From: GWC2-37-8 sp964485555
Lineage (GTDB): Bacteria; Patescibacteriota; Minisyncoccia; Moranbacterales; GWC2-37-73
DNA length: 8,637 bases
Assembly (NCBI GenBank): GCA_964485555.1
Contig: CAZAJN010000056.1
Location: 1-8,637, forward strand
Direction: 5' to 3'
Position numbers and translations under genes: made by a program. This document shows, in pieces, positions 1 to 5,119 of this stretch. The stretch's first letter is position 1; the number at the start of each line of letters is the position of its first letter. The notes beneath the pieces were generated by a model, which was given only the letters and a program-made list of their open reading frames with translations, ran no database searches and was not told the DNA's origin.

Positions 1-99
1 ATTAGTCATCTATCTTAGCATGCAAAGATAAAATGGTCATTCTCCTTTTGGTTAAGCTCCAAACTGACATTCACAGGTCCACAAAAGTGAAACGCTATC

Positions 100-123
100 A
101 ATGTCATATTCTGACATTTTTTT
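100..123 (+). terminator. Intrinsic terminator for rightward transcription from outside the window
   Basis: AATGTCA at 100-106 and TGACATT at 112-118 form a perfect 7-bp stem with a 5-nt loop. A run of five T follows on the plus strand (119-123). The T run is on the plus side only, so it suits a plus-strand transcript entering from the left. The minus-strand gene at 123-641 ends right on it, giving a convergent arrangement. No coding region can be supported in 1-99. Confidence 0.6.
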
Positions 124-641
124 CATCCTTTTTTGAAAACCTTGGAAGCATCTTCTATGCTGACATAAGGCGCTTTTTGACATGACCGCGCAAACCCCCT
201 TATCTTCAATGCCACAGGATTGTTCTCACTTGAATTTTGAAGGTTATTTTTCATTTCTTCAGTAGGATCCACGATAATAACAACGAAATTCTCGTCCATC
301 AATTCCATTTTGGTGGTGGGCATTTTTTCAATATCATTTCTTTTCACCCTCACGCTCATTTTTCCATTCTCCATGTCATTTGCCATCCAAGCATTTATCT
401 CTGATTCACCTTCGAAATAACGAGGATTGCAAATCTCGCCTTTCTCCTCCTCTTTTCTTTCCTCTACTTTAGTGACATTTATTTTTGTGCGCAAATGACT
501 GCCACTGTTTTGGTTTTTTTGCTTTTGATAATTTTGAGCCAACTGCTGTCTTTCCCCTGAAAGATGGAAAATTCCTCCAAATGTGATGGCTACCAAGATA
601 ATTATTCCGATCGTAAACTGACTGGGCAAATTATTTCTCAT
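123..641 (-). CDS. Membrane-anchored hypothetical protein, 172 aa
   Basis: I do not recognise this protein. Residues 9-28 form one strong hydrophobic segment (IGIIILVAITFGGIF) after a short polar N-terminus with one Arg, so it is probably an N-terminal anchor with the rest outside the membrane. Residues 29-70 are Gln/Lys/Glu-rich and probably form a stalk. Residues 70-172 look like a small folded domain holding the only two cysteines (C71 in EICNPR, C154 in RSCQK), which could pair as a disulfide outside the cell. The C-terminal half has alternating hydrophobic strands (VVIIVDP, ALKIRGFA). The ATG at 639-641 has no clear Shine-Dalgarno, only AAAGA about 10 nt upstream. Two promoter candidates lie in the 97-nt gap to the glycosyltransferase gene, so it can be transcribed on its own. 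The function is unknown. Confidence 0.75.
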   Translation of the reverse strand: MRNNLPSQFTIGIIILVAITFGGIFHLSGERQQLAQNYQKQKNQNSGSHLRTKINVTKVEERKEEEKGEICNPRYFEGESEINAWMANDMENGKMSVRVKRNDIEKMPTTKMELMDENFVVIIVDPTEEMKNNLQNSSENNPVALKIRGFARSCQKAPYVSIEDASKVFKKG

Positions 642-668
642 TTTTTTATGTCTTTAATGTTTTGTAAT

Positions 669-688
669 ATTATACCACAAAAAATATC
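669..688 (-). promoter_or_regulatory. Extended -10 promoter (TGG-TATAAT) of the 172-aa membrane protein gene
   Basis: On the minus strand TATAAT lies at 669-674, preceded by TGG at 675-677, an exact TGN-TATAAT extended -10. There is no -35 match at 17 bp, which fits extended -10 promoters. A T6 tract and GAT lie just upstream. The 20-base block agrees at 18 positions with the promoter at 3974-3993. The predicted leader is about 25 nt. Confidence 0.6.
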
Positions 689-701
689 AATAGCCACTAA
701 A

Positions 702-729
702 ATGATATTCCAAGGTCATCTCTTGTCAA
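702..729 (-). promoter_or_regulatory. Second promoter candidate, TTGACA-16-TATCAT
   Basis: On the minus strand a perfect TTGACA (724-729) is followed after 16 bp by TATCAT (702-707, 5 of 6 matches to the -10 consensus). It begins 8 bp past the glycosyltransferase stop codon and would give the 172-aa protein gene a leader of roughly 55 nt. It lies upstream of the extended -10 site, so the gene may have tandem promoters. Confidence 0.45.
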
Positions 730-736
730 TAAAATT

Positions 737-1675
737 TCAGAGCTTCTTTTTGCGAATAACATACATCGGGCGATTGATCACTTCCCCGTGGATATTGGCA
801 ATATAGAGTGCCATCAGTCCAATAGAGATCAGTATTATACCGACCAAAAATACGATCAGGATTGCCAGATTTTCAGCATCCGAAAAAGTCGAAGCGAAAC
901 GCCATCGGAAAAAATATTTACCAAGCAAGATATATAAGCCTGCCATGCCGGAAAAAAGCGTGATTGAAAGTCCCAAATATCCAGCAAGCTTGAGCGGCAA
1001 AAGACTCAGAGAAATGAAGCTATTCAATGCTAGCGCAAAAAGCTTCCAAAAAGTGTAGCTGGCTTGACCATGAATTCTTTCGTTGGCATCAAAATGGATG
1101 TAGTCGCGCTTGAAACCAAGCCAATCGATCAATGATCTCGTCATGCGCTTAGTTTCAGTGAAGCGATTGAATTCATCAATGACAACTCTGTCTATCAAGC
1201 GGAAATCAGTAGCATTAGGCACCACTTCTATTTCCGCAATTTTGTTTATTGTTTTATAGAAAACTGCCGAACCGGTTTTTTTAAGCCAACTGGAACTTTT
1301 ATTTTCATTGCGAATTCCAACCACCACTTCAAAACCATGCTCCCATTTTTTGATAAATTCCGGTATCAAGCTTATCGGGTGTTGCAAATCTGCATCAATC
1401 ATCATGCAAGCGTCACCTTGGCATTTGTTGATGCCAGCTGTCGTTGCAATTTCTTTGCCGAAATTTCTTGAAAAATCAATATAGCTGACTCTTTGGTCTT
1501 TTTGGGATATTTTTTCCATTTCAGCCCGGGTCTCATCCCAGCTTCCATCGTTAACAAAAAGAATTTCAAAAGAATAATCTTTGCAGACTTCAAAAACCTT
1601 TAACAGCTCCGCGTATAGAAGCGGAATATTTTTTCCCTCATTAAAAGCAGGCACAATGATTGAAATTGTTTTCAT
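737..1675 (-). CDS. Family 2 glycosyltransferase, GtrB/DPM1-like (polyprenyl-phosphate sugar transferase)
   Basis: This is a GT-A fold glycosyltransferase of the DPM1/GtrB/ArnC type. Such enzymes move a sugar from a nucleotide donor to undecaprenyl phosphate on the cytoplasmic face of the membrane. Visible motifs: the N-terminal strand and loop IIVPAFNEGKN (6-16), FVNDGS (40-45) for nucleotide binding, and the metal-binding DAD in MMIDADLQHP (91-100). Two C-terminal hydrophobic segments (about 218-255 and 269-293) and a basic tail RKKKL complete the GtrB layout. Its 312 aa is the usual length. The start at 1673-1675 puts the first beta strand immediately after MKT, as in the family. It has a good promoter of its own 30 bp upstream and no Shine-Dalgarno. 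A GtrA-family protein, the usual partner, lies 4.3 kb away on the other strand. The sugar cannot be told from sequence. Confidence 0.93.
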   Translation of the reverse strand: MKTISIIVPAFNEGKNIPLLYAELLKVFEVCKDYSFEILFVNDGSWDETRAEMEKISQKDQRVSYIDFSRNFGKEIATTAGINKCQGDACMMIDADLQHPISLIPEFIKKWEHGFEVVVGIRNENKSSSWLKKTGSAVFYKTINKIAEIEVVPNATDFRLIDRVVIDEFNRFTETKRMTRSLIDWLGFKRDYIHFDANERIHGQASYTFWKLFALALNSFISLSLLPLKLAGYLGLSITLFSGMAGLYILLGKYFFRWRFASTFSDAENLAILIVFLVGIILISIGLMALYIANIHGEVINRPMYVIRKKKL

Positions 1676-1705
1676 GGCAGATGAGCACTTATTTATGGCA
1701 ATTCA

Positions 1706-1734
1706 ACTATAGCAACATCAATAGGCTTAGTAAA
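1706..1734 (-). promoter_or_regulatory. Promoter of the glycosyltransferase gene, TTTACT-17-TATAGT
   Basis: On the minus strand TTTACT (1729-1734, 4 of 6) is followed after exactly 17 bp by TATAGT (1706-1711, 5 of 6), with TGC just before it, an extended -10. The leader to the ATG would be about 24 nt. It lies between the gene and the palindromic element at 1745-2000, so the gene does not depend on readthrough. Confidence 0.6.
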
Positions 1735-1744
1735 GACTCATGAA

Positions 1745-2000
1745 TGCAAAAAGCCCTCAATGCAGATCGTAAGCGTGTGAACCTGCCCGCACTACTACGC
1801 AGAAGCGTTGCAGGCGGGTCCCTTGAAAAAAGTAAGGAAAAAAAGTAAATTTTTTCCCTGATAAATCAGGTGGGTTTCCCGCCTCGACTCGCAAAGACGT
1901 TTGCTCGCTCGCCTCGATTTGACAAAATGTCTCATTGAGTCGAAGCAGGTCGAAGCGAGGCGGGCAATTTTTCGCTTGATCATTCTGAAGGCTTTTTACA
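1745..2000. repeat. 256-bp compound palindromic element (MITE-like repeat or structured RNA)
   Basis: This element fills most of the 377-nt gap between the glycosyltransferase and DUF1294 genes. Its ends are inverted copies: AAAAAGCC at 1748-1755 and GGCTTTTT at 1990-1997, flanked by TG and CA. The inverted similarity continues inward in the same nested order: AAGCG 1771-1775 with CGCTT 1973-1977, and TGCCCGC 1784-1790 with GCGGGCA 1960-1966. Inside are local hairpins: 1781-1819 (ACCTGCC with GGCGGGT, capped by ACGC-AGAA-GCGT), an A-run/T-run pair at about 1836-1857, CCTGAT-AA-ATCAGG at 1857-1870, and CCCGCCTCG 1878-1886 with CGAGGCGGG 1956-1964. It is visibly richer in G and C than its flanks. 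A 62-codon minus-strand frame through it looks like a by-product of the palindromes. No target duplication is visible. Its two ends could also stop transcription. Confidence 0.65.
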
Positions 2001-2052
2001 GTTAAAATATAACCTACTCAAGCACGGACATCAACATCCAGCTGTTATGAAA

Positions 2053-2352
2053 TTAATTAAAAAGGAAACCATAAGCGAGAAACAACGTGGCCATGTTCTG
2101 CAAAATCAGCAAAGGAATGCCGAAATAAAAATACCATTTTGCCGTCTTGTGCCGAAAGACAATCATCCCGCCGAGCACGCCAACACCACCAAAAGCGGCC
2201 GCTGAAAAAAACATAAGTCCTTCAGGAATCCTTTCTGCTCCGGATTCTCTTGCACGCGACTTATCGAGATACATCACAACAAAAGCGCTCAGATTGATTA
2301 TCAGCAAGAGAGCGCCGGCTACTGAAAAAATTTGATTATCGAAAATGTTCAT
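2053..2352 (-). CDS. DUF1294 family small membrane protein, 99 aa
   Basis: The sequence fits DUF1294: a first hydrophobic helix (residues 9-28), then D30-K31 and R41-I-P-E44, a Gly-rich helix AAAFGGVGVLGGM (51-63), FRHKT (66-70), and a final helix (about 75-96). DK, RIPE, GG and RHKT are the family's conserved polar positions. The protein is almost all membrane, with three helices, and its biochemical function is unknown in general. The ATG at 2350-2352 has no Shine-Dalgarno. The gene is separated from DUF378 upstream by a strong terminator, so it is probably transcribed alone. No T-rich hairpin follows directly, and the palindromic element 53 bp downstream may end the transcript. Confidence 0.85.
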   Translation of the reverse strand: MNIFDNQIFSVAGALLLIINLSAFVVMYLDKSRARESGAERIPEGLMFFSAAAFGGVGVLGGMIVFRHKTAKWYFYFGIPLLILQNMATLFLAYGFLFN

Positions 2353-2438
2353 AGATAAACTTGCAAAAAAACGCCACTACCTCCACTGCTTAACGATTGG
2401 AACCATGCTATGTATTGCGAACGATCCATTTTTAATTC

Positions 2439-2452
2439 ATTATACAGTATAA
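2439..2452 (-). promoter_or_regulatory. Symmetric -10 candidate upstream of the DUF1294 gene
   Basis: TTATAC-A-GTATAA at 2440-2452 is a perfect 13-bp palindrome with a central A. It contains a minus-strand TATAAT (2439-2444) that could start the DUF1294 transcript with a leader of about 80 nt. No convincing -35 or TG extension is present, so an operator is an alternative. It is the only promoter-like site in the 194-nt gap 2353-2546. Confidence 0.35.
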
Positions 2453-2488
2453 AAAATAAACTGCCATCCAGCTTGATAATCATCACAC

Positions 2489-2515
2489 AAAAAGCAGCCA
2501 CATGATGACTGCTTT
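2489..2515 (-). terminator. Intrinsic terminator of the DUF378 gene
   Basis: On the minus strand AAAGCAGTCA (2506-2515) pairs with TGGCTGCTTT (2491-2500) as a 10-bp stem with one G-T pair and a 5-nt loop. The T run extends to 2489, five T in all. It starts 31 nt after the DUF378 stop codon and separates that gene from DUF1294. Confidence 0.8.
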
Positions 2516-2546
2516 GAGGACAAATTTCGTATTGGCAAGCAGCTGC

Positions 2547-2771
2547 TTACTTCATTTCCTCACTGCAATATCTGCAAGCTGACTTGTGAATCGCAATCTC
2601 ATAGATGGCTGAGAGTCCGACCAAGACATAGATGATTCTGGAAACAAAGGCTTCTTGTCCTCCAAAAATTGCTCCTATTTCCCAGTTGAAAATACCCTGC
2701 AAAAGCCAATTGAGTCCACCCACAACCAACAATGTGAATGTCAGCATGTGGAAACCGTGTGTTCCTTTCAT
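2547..2771 (-). CDS. DUF378 family small membrane protein with CxxC tail, 74 aa
   Basis: The two-helix DUF378 pattern is clear: helix 1 TFTLLVVGGLNWLLQGIF (11-28) contains the diagnostic GGLNW (18-22), and helix 2 runs from S44 to about I61 with YVLVGLSAIYEI (48-59). The family (YuzA-like) has no known biochemical role. The C-terminal tail HKSACRYCSEEMK adds a C66-x-x-C69 pair, which could bind metal or be redox active. I do not recall this as a standard part of the family. The ATG at 2769-2771 lacks a Shine-Dalgarno and sits in an A-rich leader. A possible leader structure lies upstream (2793-2860) and a strong terminator follows. Confidence 0.85.
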   Translation of the reverse strand: MKGTHGFHMLTFTLLVVGGLNWLLQGIFNWEIGAIFGGQEAFVSRIIYVLVGLSAIYEIAIHKSACRYCSEEMK

Positions 2772-2792
2772 ATGATTTTGTTATTTTTTAAT

Positions 2793-2860
2793 AAAGATTC
2801 AACAAAGACATCCGGGGGTCGACCTTTCAACAAACCCACTCGCAACCTAATACAATCTTT
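2793..2860 (-). other. Possible structured leader upstream of DUF378
   Basis: In the 185-nt gap 2772-2956, AAAGATT (2793-2799) and AATCTTT (2854-2860) form a 7-bp outer stem. It encloses GGGT (2816-2819) with ACCC (2834-2837), a GC-rich stretch with GGTCGACC, and two direct copies of TTCAACAAA (2798-2806 and 2826-2834). It ends about 20 nt before the DUF378 start. I match it to no known riboswitch, and the structure is short. Confidence 0.25.
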
Positions 2861-2928
2861 ACTATTATTTAATTTCAAACAATTTTTATCAAGATGAGTG
2901 CAATCTTCTGTCGGGAACGTCTTTTTCT

Positions 2929-2950
2929 AATAACGAACATTTTCGTTACT
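2929..2950 (-). terminator. Hairpin after tsaC (terminator-like, no clear U tract)
   Basis: AATAACGAA (2929-2937) and TTCGTTACT (2942-2950) form a 9-bp stem with one wobble pair and a 4-nt loop, starting 6 nt past the tsaC stop. On the minus strand it is followed by AGAAAAAG rather than T, so it may protect or end the mRNA without being a classical intrinsic terminator. Confidence 0.4.
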
Positions 2951-2956
2951 GTAAAT

Positions 2957-3571
2957 TCACAATTTGGAGATATCAACTGCGCCTTTTCTTAGCAACTCGA
3001 CTTCTCCTTTTTCATCAAGAGCTATCAATGTCGAAGGTTCGGAAGAAATCCTTCCGAAATCAACATAGAAATCAATTTCTTCATTGAAATATTTTTTTGC
3101 CTGAAGAAAAGTTTCTGCCGGGGCTTCCCCAGCCAAATTTGCGCTTGGAGCGACCAATGGGCCAACCTTCTTGATCAGATTTAGGATATTTTTTTCTGCA
3201 GGCAAACGGAAAGCTAAGGTCTTTCCACCCCGAAGAAGATAATGTATTTTTTTATTTTCACACGGCAAAACCAAACTGACCTTCCCTGGCCAAATTTTTT
3301 TCAATTTTTTTTCCTGCTCGGAATTCAAAACTGCTCCGAAAAATTTCAGATCATCAATCGAAGAAATCAAGACAATCAGAGGCTTGGTCAATTCTCTTTT
3401 TCGTATCTGATATATCCTTTCAATAGCGCTCGGATGAAGAGCGCTTCCCACCAAGCCATACAATGTATCCGTTGGAAAAACTCCCACACCGCCAGCCAGC
3501 AAAATAGAGGCAATTGTTTCCTGAGTCCCCTCAATCCCACTGAATGATTTTTTTTCAATTTCAATTGTCAT
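2957..3571 (-). CDS. tsaC: L-threonylcarbamoyladenylate synthase (Sua5/YciO/YrdC family)
   Basis: TsaC makes threonylcarbamoyl-AMP from threonine, bicarbonate and ATP. This is the first step of t6A37 modification of tRNAs that read ANN codons, completed by the TsaB, TsaD and TsaE proteins, which are not in this window. The YrdC core is complete: VFPTDTLYGL (31-40), the basic loop KRELTKPL (58-65), WPGKVSLVLP (94-103), LAFRLP (119-124), the nucleotide-binding APSAN (141-145), EPSTLI (178-183) and LLRKGA (193-198). At 204 aa it is the short TsaC form without the C-terminal Sua5 domain. The start at 3569-3571 follows the DUF5652 stop by 7 nt, so the two genes are probably one transcript. A hairpin follows the stop codon. 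Confidence 0.93.
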   Translation of the reverse strand: MTIEIEKKSFSGIEGTQETIASILLAGGVGVFPTDTLYGLVGSALHPSAIERIYQIRKRELTKPLIVLISSIDDLKFFGAVLNSEQEKKLKKIWPGKVSLVLPCENKKIHYLLRGGKTLAFRLPAEKNILNLIKKVGPLVAPSANLAGEAPAETFLQAKKYFNEEIDFYVDFGRISSEPSTLIALDEKGEVELLRKGAVDISKL

Positions 3572-3578
3572 AAGATGC

Positions 3579-3938
3579 TTAGATTACATTTGGTCGCCTC
3601 TTGGTTGCAACAAGGCTTTCTGATTGCCTGACCGACAAATCATGTTGCTGCTCAACTTGCTTTTCAAGTGCACGCTTTTTTGCTTGCTGCTCACGATAAC
3701 GCTGCATTCTTGCTTGCCTGACCTCATCTTGATTCGAGTTAGACTCCTTGATTGCGGGATTACTGAAAAAGAAGATGTAGATGATGTCCAAAACTGCCAA
3801 AGTATTGAAGACGATAAGCGTCAAAAACCAACCGATTTGTCCATTTCTGGCAGCCTTCCAAAGTGCCGCACCCTTCCACGGGAGAGTCCAAATCAAAATC
3901 AAAATAATTATCCAAGGATTATTCAATAAAATTTCCAT
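3579..3938 (-). CDS. DUF5652-like membrane protein with charged cytoplasmic tail, 119 aa
   Basis: Two close membrane helices (about 8-28 and 36-58) carry the pattern I associate with DUF5652: W17-x-x-P-W-K-G at 17-23, ALWKAAR (25-31), then GWFLTLIVFNTLAVLDIIYIFFF (36-58). This pattern is frequent in Patescibacteria. After residue 60 the protein is hydrophilic and rich in Gln, Arg and Glu (about 68-105), probably a helical or coiled cytoplasmic tail. The tail could bind a partner or nucleic acid, which is a guess. The ATG at 3936-3938 has no Shine-Dalgarno. A TGA-TATAAT promoter lies 36 bp upstream, and tsaC follows after 7 nt. The function is unknown, and the link with tsaC may reflect only shared transcription. 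Confidence 0.75.
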   Translation of the reverse strand: MEILLNNPWIIILILIWTLPWKGAALWKAARNGQIGWFLTLIVFNTLAVLDIIYIFFFSNPAIKESNSNQDEVRQARMQRYREQQAKKRALEKQVEQQHDLSVRQSESLVATKRRPNVI

Positions 3939-3973
3939 AAGCCAACTTCGTCCAAATTACATATTACTCAGTC

Positions 3974-3993
3974 ATTATATCACAAAAAATGTC
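3974..3993 (-). promoter_or_regulatory. Extended -10 promoter (TGA-TATAAT) of the DUF5652-tsaC unit
   Basis: On the minus strand TATAAT (3974-3979) is preceded by TGA (3980-3982) and a T6 tract. It sits in the 60-nt gap after the SpoIIM stop codon and gives a leader of about 30 nt. It matches the promoter at 669-688 at 18 of 20 positions, so the two genes may share one class of promoter. Confidence 0.65.
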
Positions 3994-3998
3994 AGGTC

Positions 3999-4577
3999 CT
4001 ATCTGGCGCCCAAAAAATATGGGGTTATGAATGCTTCTATCAATGCCGCCAAAAACAAAAGTGGCAAGATCAAGGTGAAATACTTTCCCAGTGCCAGAAA
4101 AAAATATTTTCTAAATTCATCCCTGTGCAAGACAAAAAGAAGAAAACGATACCCCAACCATAAGCCATAGCCGGCTGAAAGCATTATGGCTGGAATTTCT
4201 AAAACCCCGTGAGGCGCAATCCCAATCAAAACCCGCATCACACCCAGACCTTCAACTTGAGAAATACCGAAAACAAATCCTATCAGCTCCCCATTAAGAA
4301 AAATAAAAATCAAAGGAACAATCCCAAAAAGTGTTCCGAGGATTGTCACAAAAAATGCCTTAATCGCATTGTTCAGAAAAATTAACAGAAAAATCATGAA
4401 GGCGCTGAGATTTTTAATGGACGCGAATTGTGCAAGCGTCTGTTCCAACACCAAGGAAACATCCTGAGGATTTTTAATCGCCAACCGATATCCCCAAAAA
4501 ATGAACACCAAAAACAGCAAGCTTGATATCGCGACACATCTTCTGATCTGCAGATTGATTTTTTCTAATTTTTCCAT
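3999..4577 (-). CDS. SpoIIM (DUF95) family membrane protein, 192 aa
   Basis: The protein belongs to the stage II sporulation protein M family of multi-span membrane proteins, which is widespread outside spore formers and of unknown activity there. Features: a first helix at about 14-33; FLLIFLNNAIKAFF (63-76) followed by GTLFGIVPLIFIFLNGE (81-97); the hallmark APHGVLEIPAI (121-131) followed by SAGYGLWLGYRF (134-145); and the C-terminal LAALIEAFITPYF (176-188). The conserved polar residues H123, E127 and E180 lie in or near membrane helices, suggesting a channel or carrier, which is inference. About five helices are visible. The start at 4575-4577 lies 3 nt after the methyltransferase stop, so the two genes are almost certainly cotranscribed. 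A GAGG about 14 nt upstream is too distant to be a good ribosome site. A role in sporulation is not expected here. Confidence 0.88.
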   Translation of the reverse strand: MEKLEKINLQIRRCVAISSLLFLVFIFWGYRLAIKNPQDVSLVLEQTLAQFASIKNLSAFMIFLLIFLNNAIKAFFVTILGTLFGIVPLIFIFLNGELIGFVFGISQVEGLGVMRVLIGIAPHGVLEIPAIMLSAGYGLWLGYRFLLFVLHRDEFRKYFFLALGKYFTLILPLLFLAALIEAFITPYFLGAR

Positions 4578-4580
4578 ATA

Positions 4581-4907
4581 TCAAATTGCGCCCTCATCTT
4601 TAAGAATTCTTTCCTTTTCCAGTGAACCTCTGTTGAATCCCCCGACGGATCCGTCCGTCCGCACCACGCGATGGCATGGCACCTCTGGATTGCAATTTTT
4701 GTTGAGAGCATTGCCCACTGCCCGATAGGCGCCAGGCTTGCCAATCATGCGCGCAACCTCCTTATAACTCAATGTTTTTCCTCTCGGAATATTTTTGACT
4801 ACTGCAAAAACCTTCGCCTGGAAGGCAGAAGGCGTTCTATATGCCGGCAAACCACGTTTTGCACCCACCCTGCTCCCAAACAGTCCGCTTTTTGAATAAT
4901 CTTTCAT
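4581..4907 (-). CDS. Methylated-DNA-protein cysteine methyltransferase (MGMT/Ogt-type, DNA-binding domain only)
   Basis: This is a suicide repair protein that moves the alkyl group from O6-alkylguanine in DNA to its own cysteine. The C-terminal MGMT domain is complete: FQAKVFAVVKNIPRGKTLSYKEVARMIG-like helices (29-55), the helix RAVGNAL (62-68) with the base-flipping Arg at R62, and the active-site PCHRV (77-81) with nucleophile C78. Keeping the Cys argues against an alkyltransferase-like (ATL) protein, where it is replaced. GSVGGF (86-91) and KERILKDEG (98-106) follow as usual. I start at the ATG 4905-4907 (108 aa); a TTG eight codons upstream is possible but less likely. The N-terminal Ogt domain is absent, as in many short homologues. 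The SpoIIM gene follows after 3 nt. No clear promoter or Shine-Dalgarno is seen. Confidence 0.9.
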   Translation of the reverse strand: MKDYSKSGLFGSRVGAKRGLPAYRTPSAFQAKVFAVVKNIPRGKTLSYKEVARMIGKPGAYRAVGNALNKNCNPEVPCHRVVRTDGSVGGFNRGSLEKERILKDEGAI

Positions 4908-4949
4908 AAGATATAAATTAGCTACATCCAATAGTACGACAATGCCATG

Positions 4950-4960
4950 CGAATTATTCG
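4950..4960. promoter_or_regulatory. Small palindrome in the divergent spacer (possible operator)
   Basis: CGAATTATTCG is a perfect 5-1-5 palindrome within the 212-nt gap 4908-5119 between the divergent methyltransferase and 272-aa protein genes. ATGC and GCAT lie just outside it in inverted orientation. It is 43 bp upstream of the methyltransferase ATG. Nothing else in the gap apart from the promoter at 5006-5034 stands out. Confidence 0.25.
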
Positions 4961-5005
4961 AAAAGCATCCAACCGTAACAACAATTGAAAATTTTCAAAC
5001 TTCTC

Positions 5006-5034
5006 TTGTTGCTTTTTGAAATATATCGTATAAT
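5006..5034 (+). promoter_or_regulatory. Promoter of the 272-aa protein-GtrA operon, TTGTTG-17-TATAAT
   Basis: A perfect TATAAT (5029-5034) lies 17 bp after TTGTTG (5006-5011, the first three -35 bases match). The leader to the ATG at 5120 would be about 78 nt. The promoter lies inside the upstream part of the open frame, which argues that translation starts at 5120 and not at the TTG at 4985. Confidence 0.55.
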
Positions 5035-5119
5035 TTATTTAGAAAAACAAAAATACAAAAAACGGGTGGTGCTTAAGAAAAAAATCATATTTCTTGAGTT
5101 CTTCTTGTCAAAAACAAAA

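Noticed and set aside
2..70. 22-codon minus-strand frame with an internal AAAGGAG, left of the 172-aa protein gene
   Set aside because: Too short, the Shine-Dalgarno-like bases lie within it and too close to the inner ATG, and no family is recognisable.
1795..1983. 62-codon minus-strand open frame in the palindromic element
   Set aside because: It spans inverted repeats and A/T runs, its composition follows the hairpins, and it has no start signal or recognisable domain. More likely a by-product of the repeat.
2200..2207. GCGGCCGC palindrome
   Set aside because: It encodes conserved small residues in the DUF1294 membrane helix. An isolated 8-bp palindrome is not evidence of a site.
2655..2897. 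Plus-strand 80-codon frame over the DUF378 region
   Set aside because: It is antisense to a clear DUF378 gene, has no recognisable domain, and is only a shadow frame.
4640..4660. GACGGATCCGTC palindrome as an operator
   Set aside because: It lies inside the methyltransferase gene, over the conserved TDGSVGG codons, so protein coding explains it.
4985..5119. 45-codon N-terminal extension of the 272-aa protein from a TTG
   Set aside because: The stretch contains a TTGTTG-17-TATAAT promoter and encodes hydrophobic, Lys-rich sequence of the kind seen when AT-rich leader is translated. ATG 5120 is preferred.
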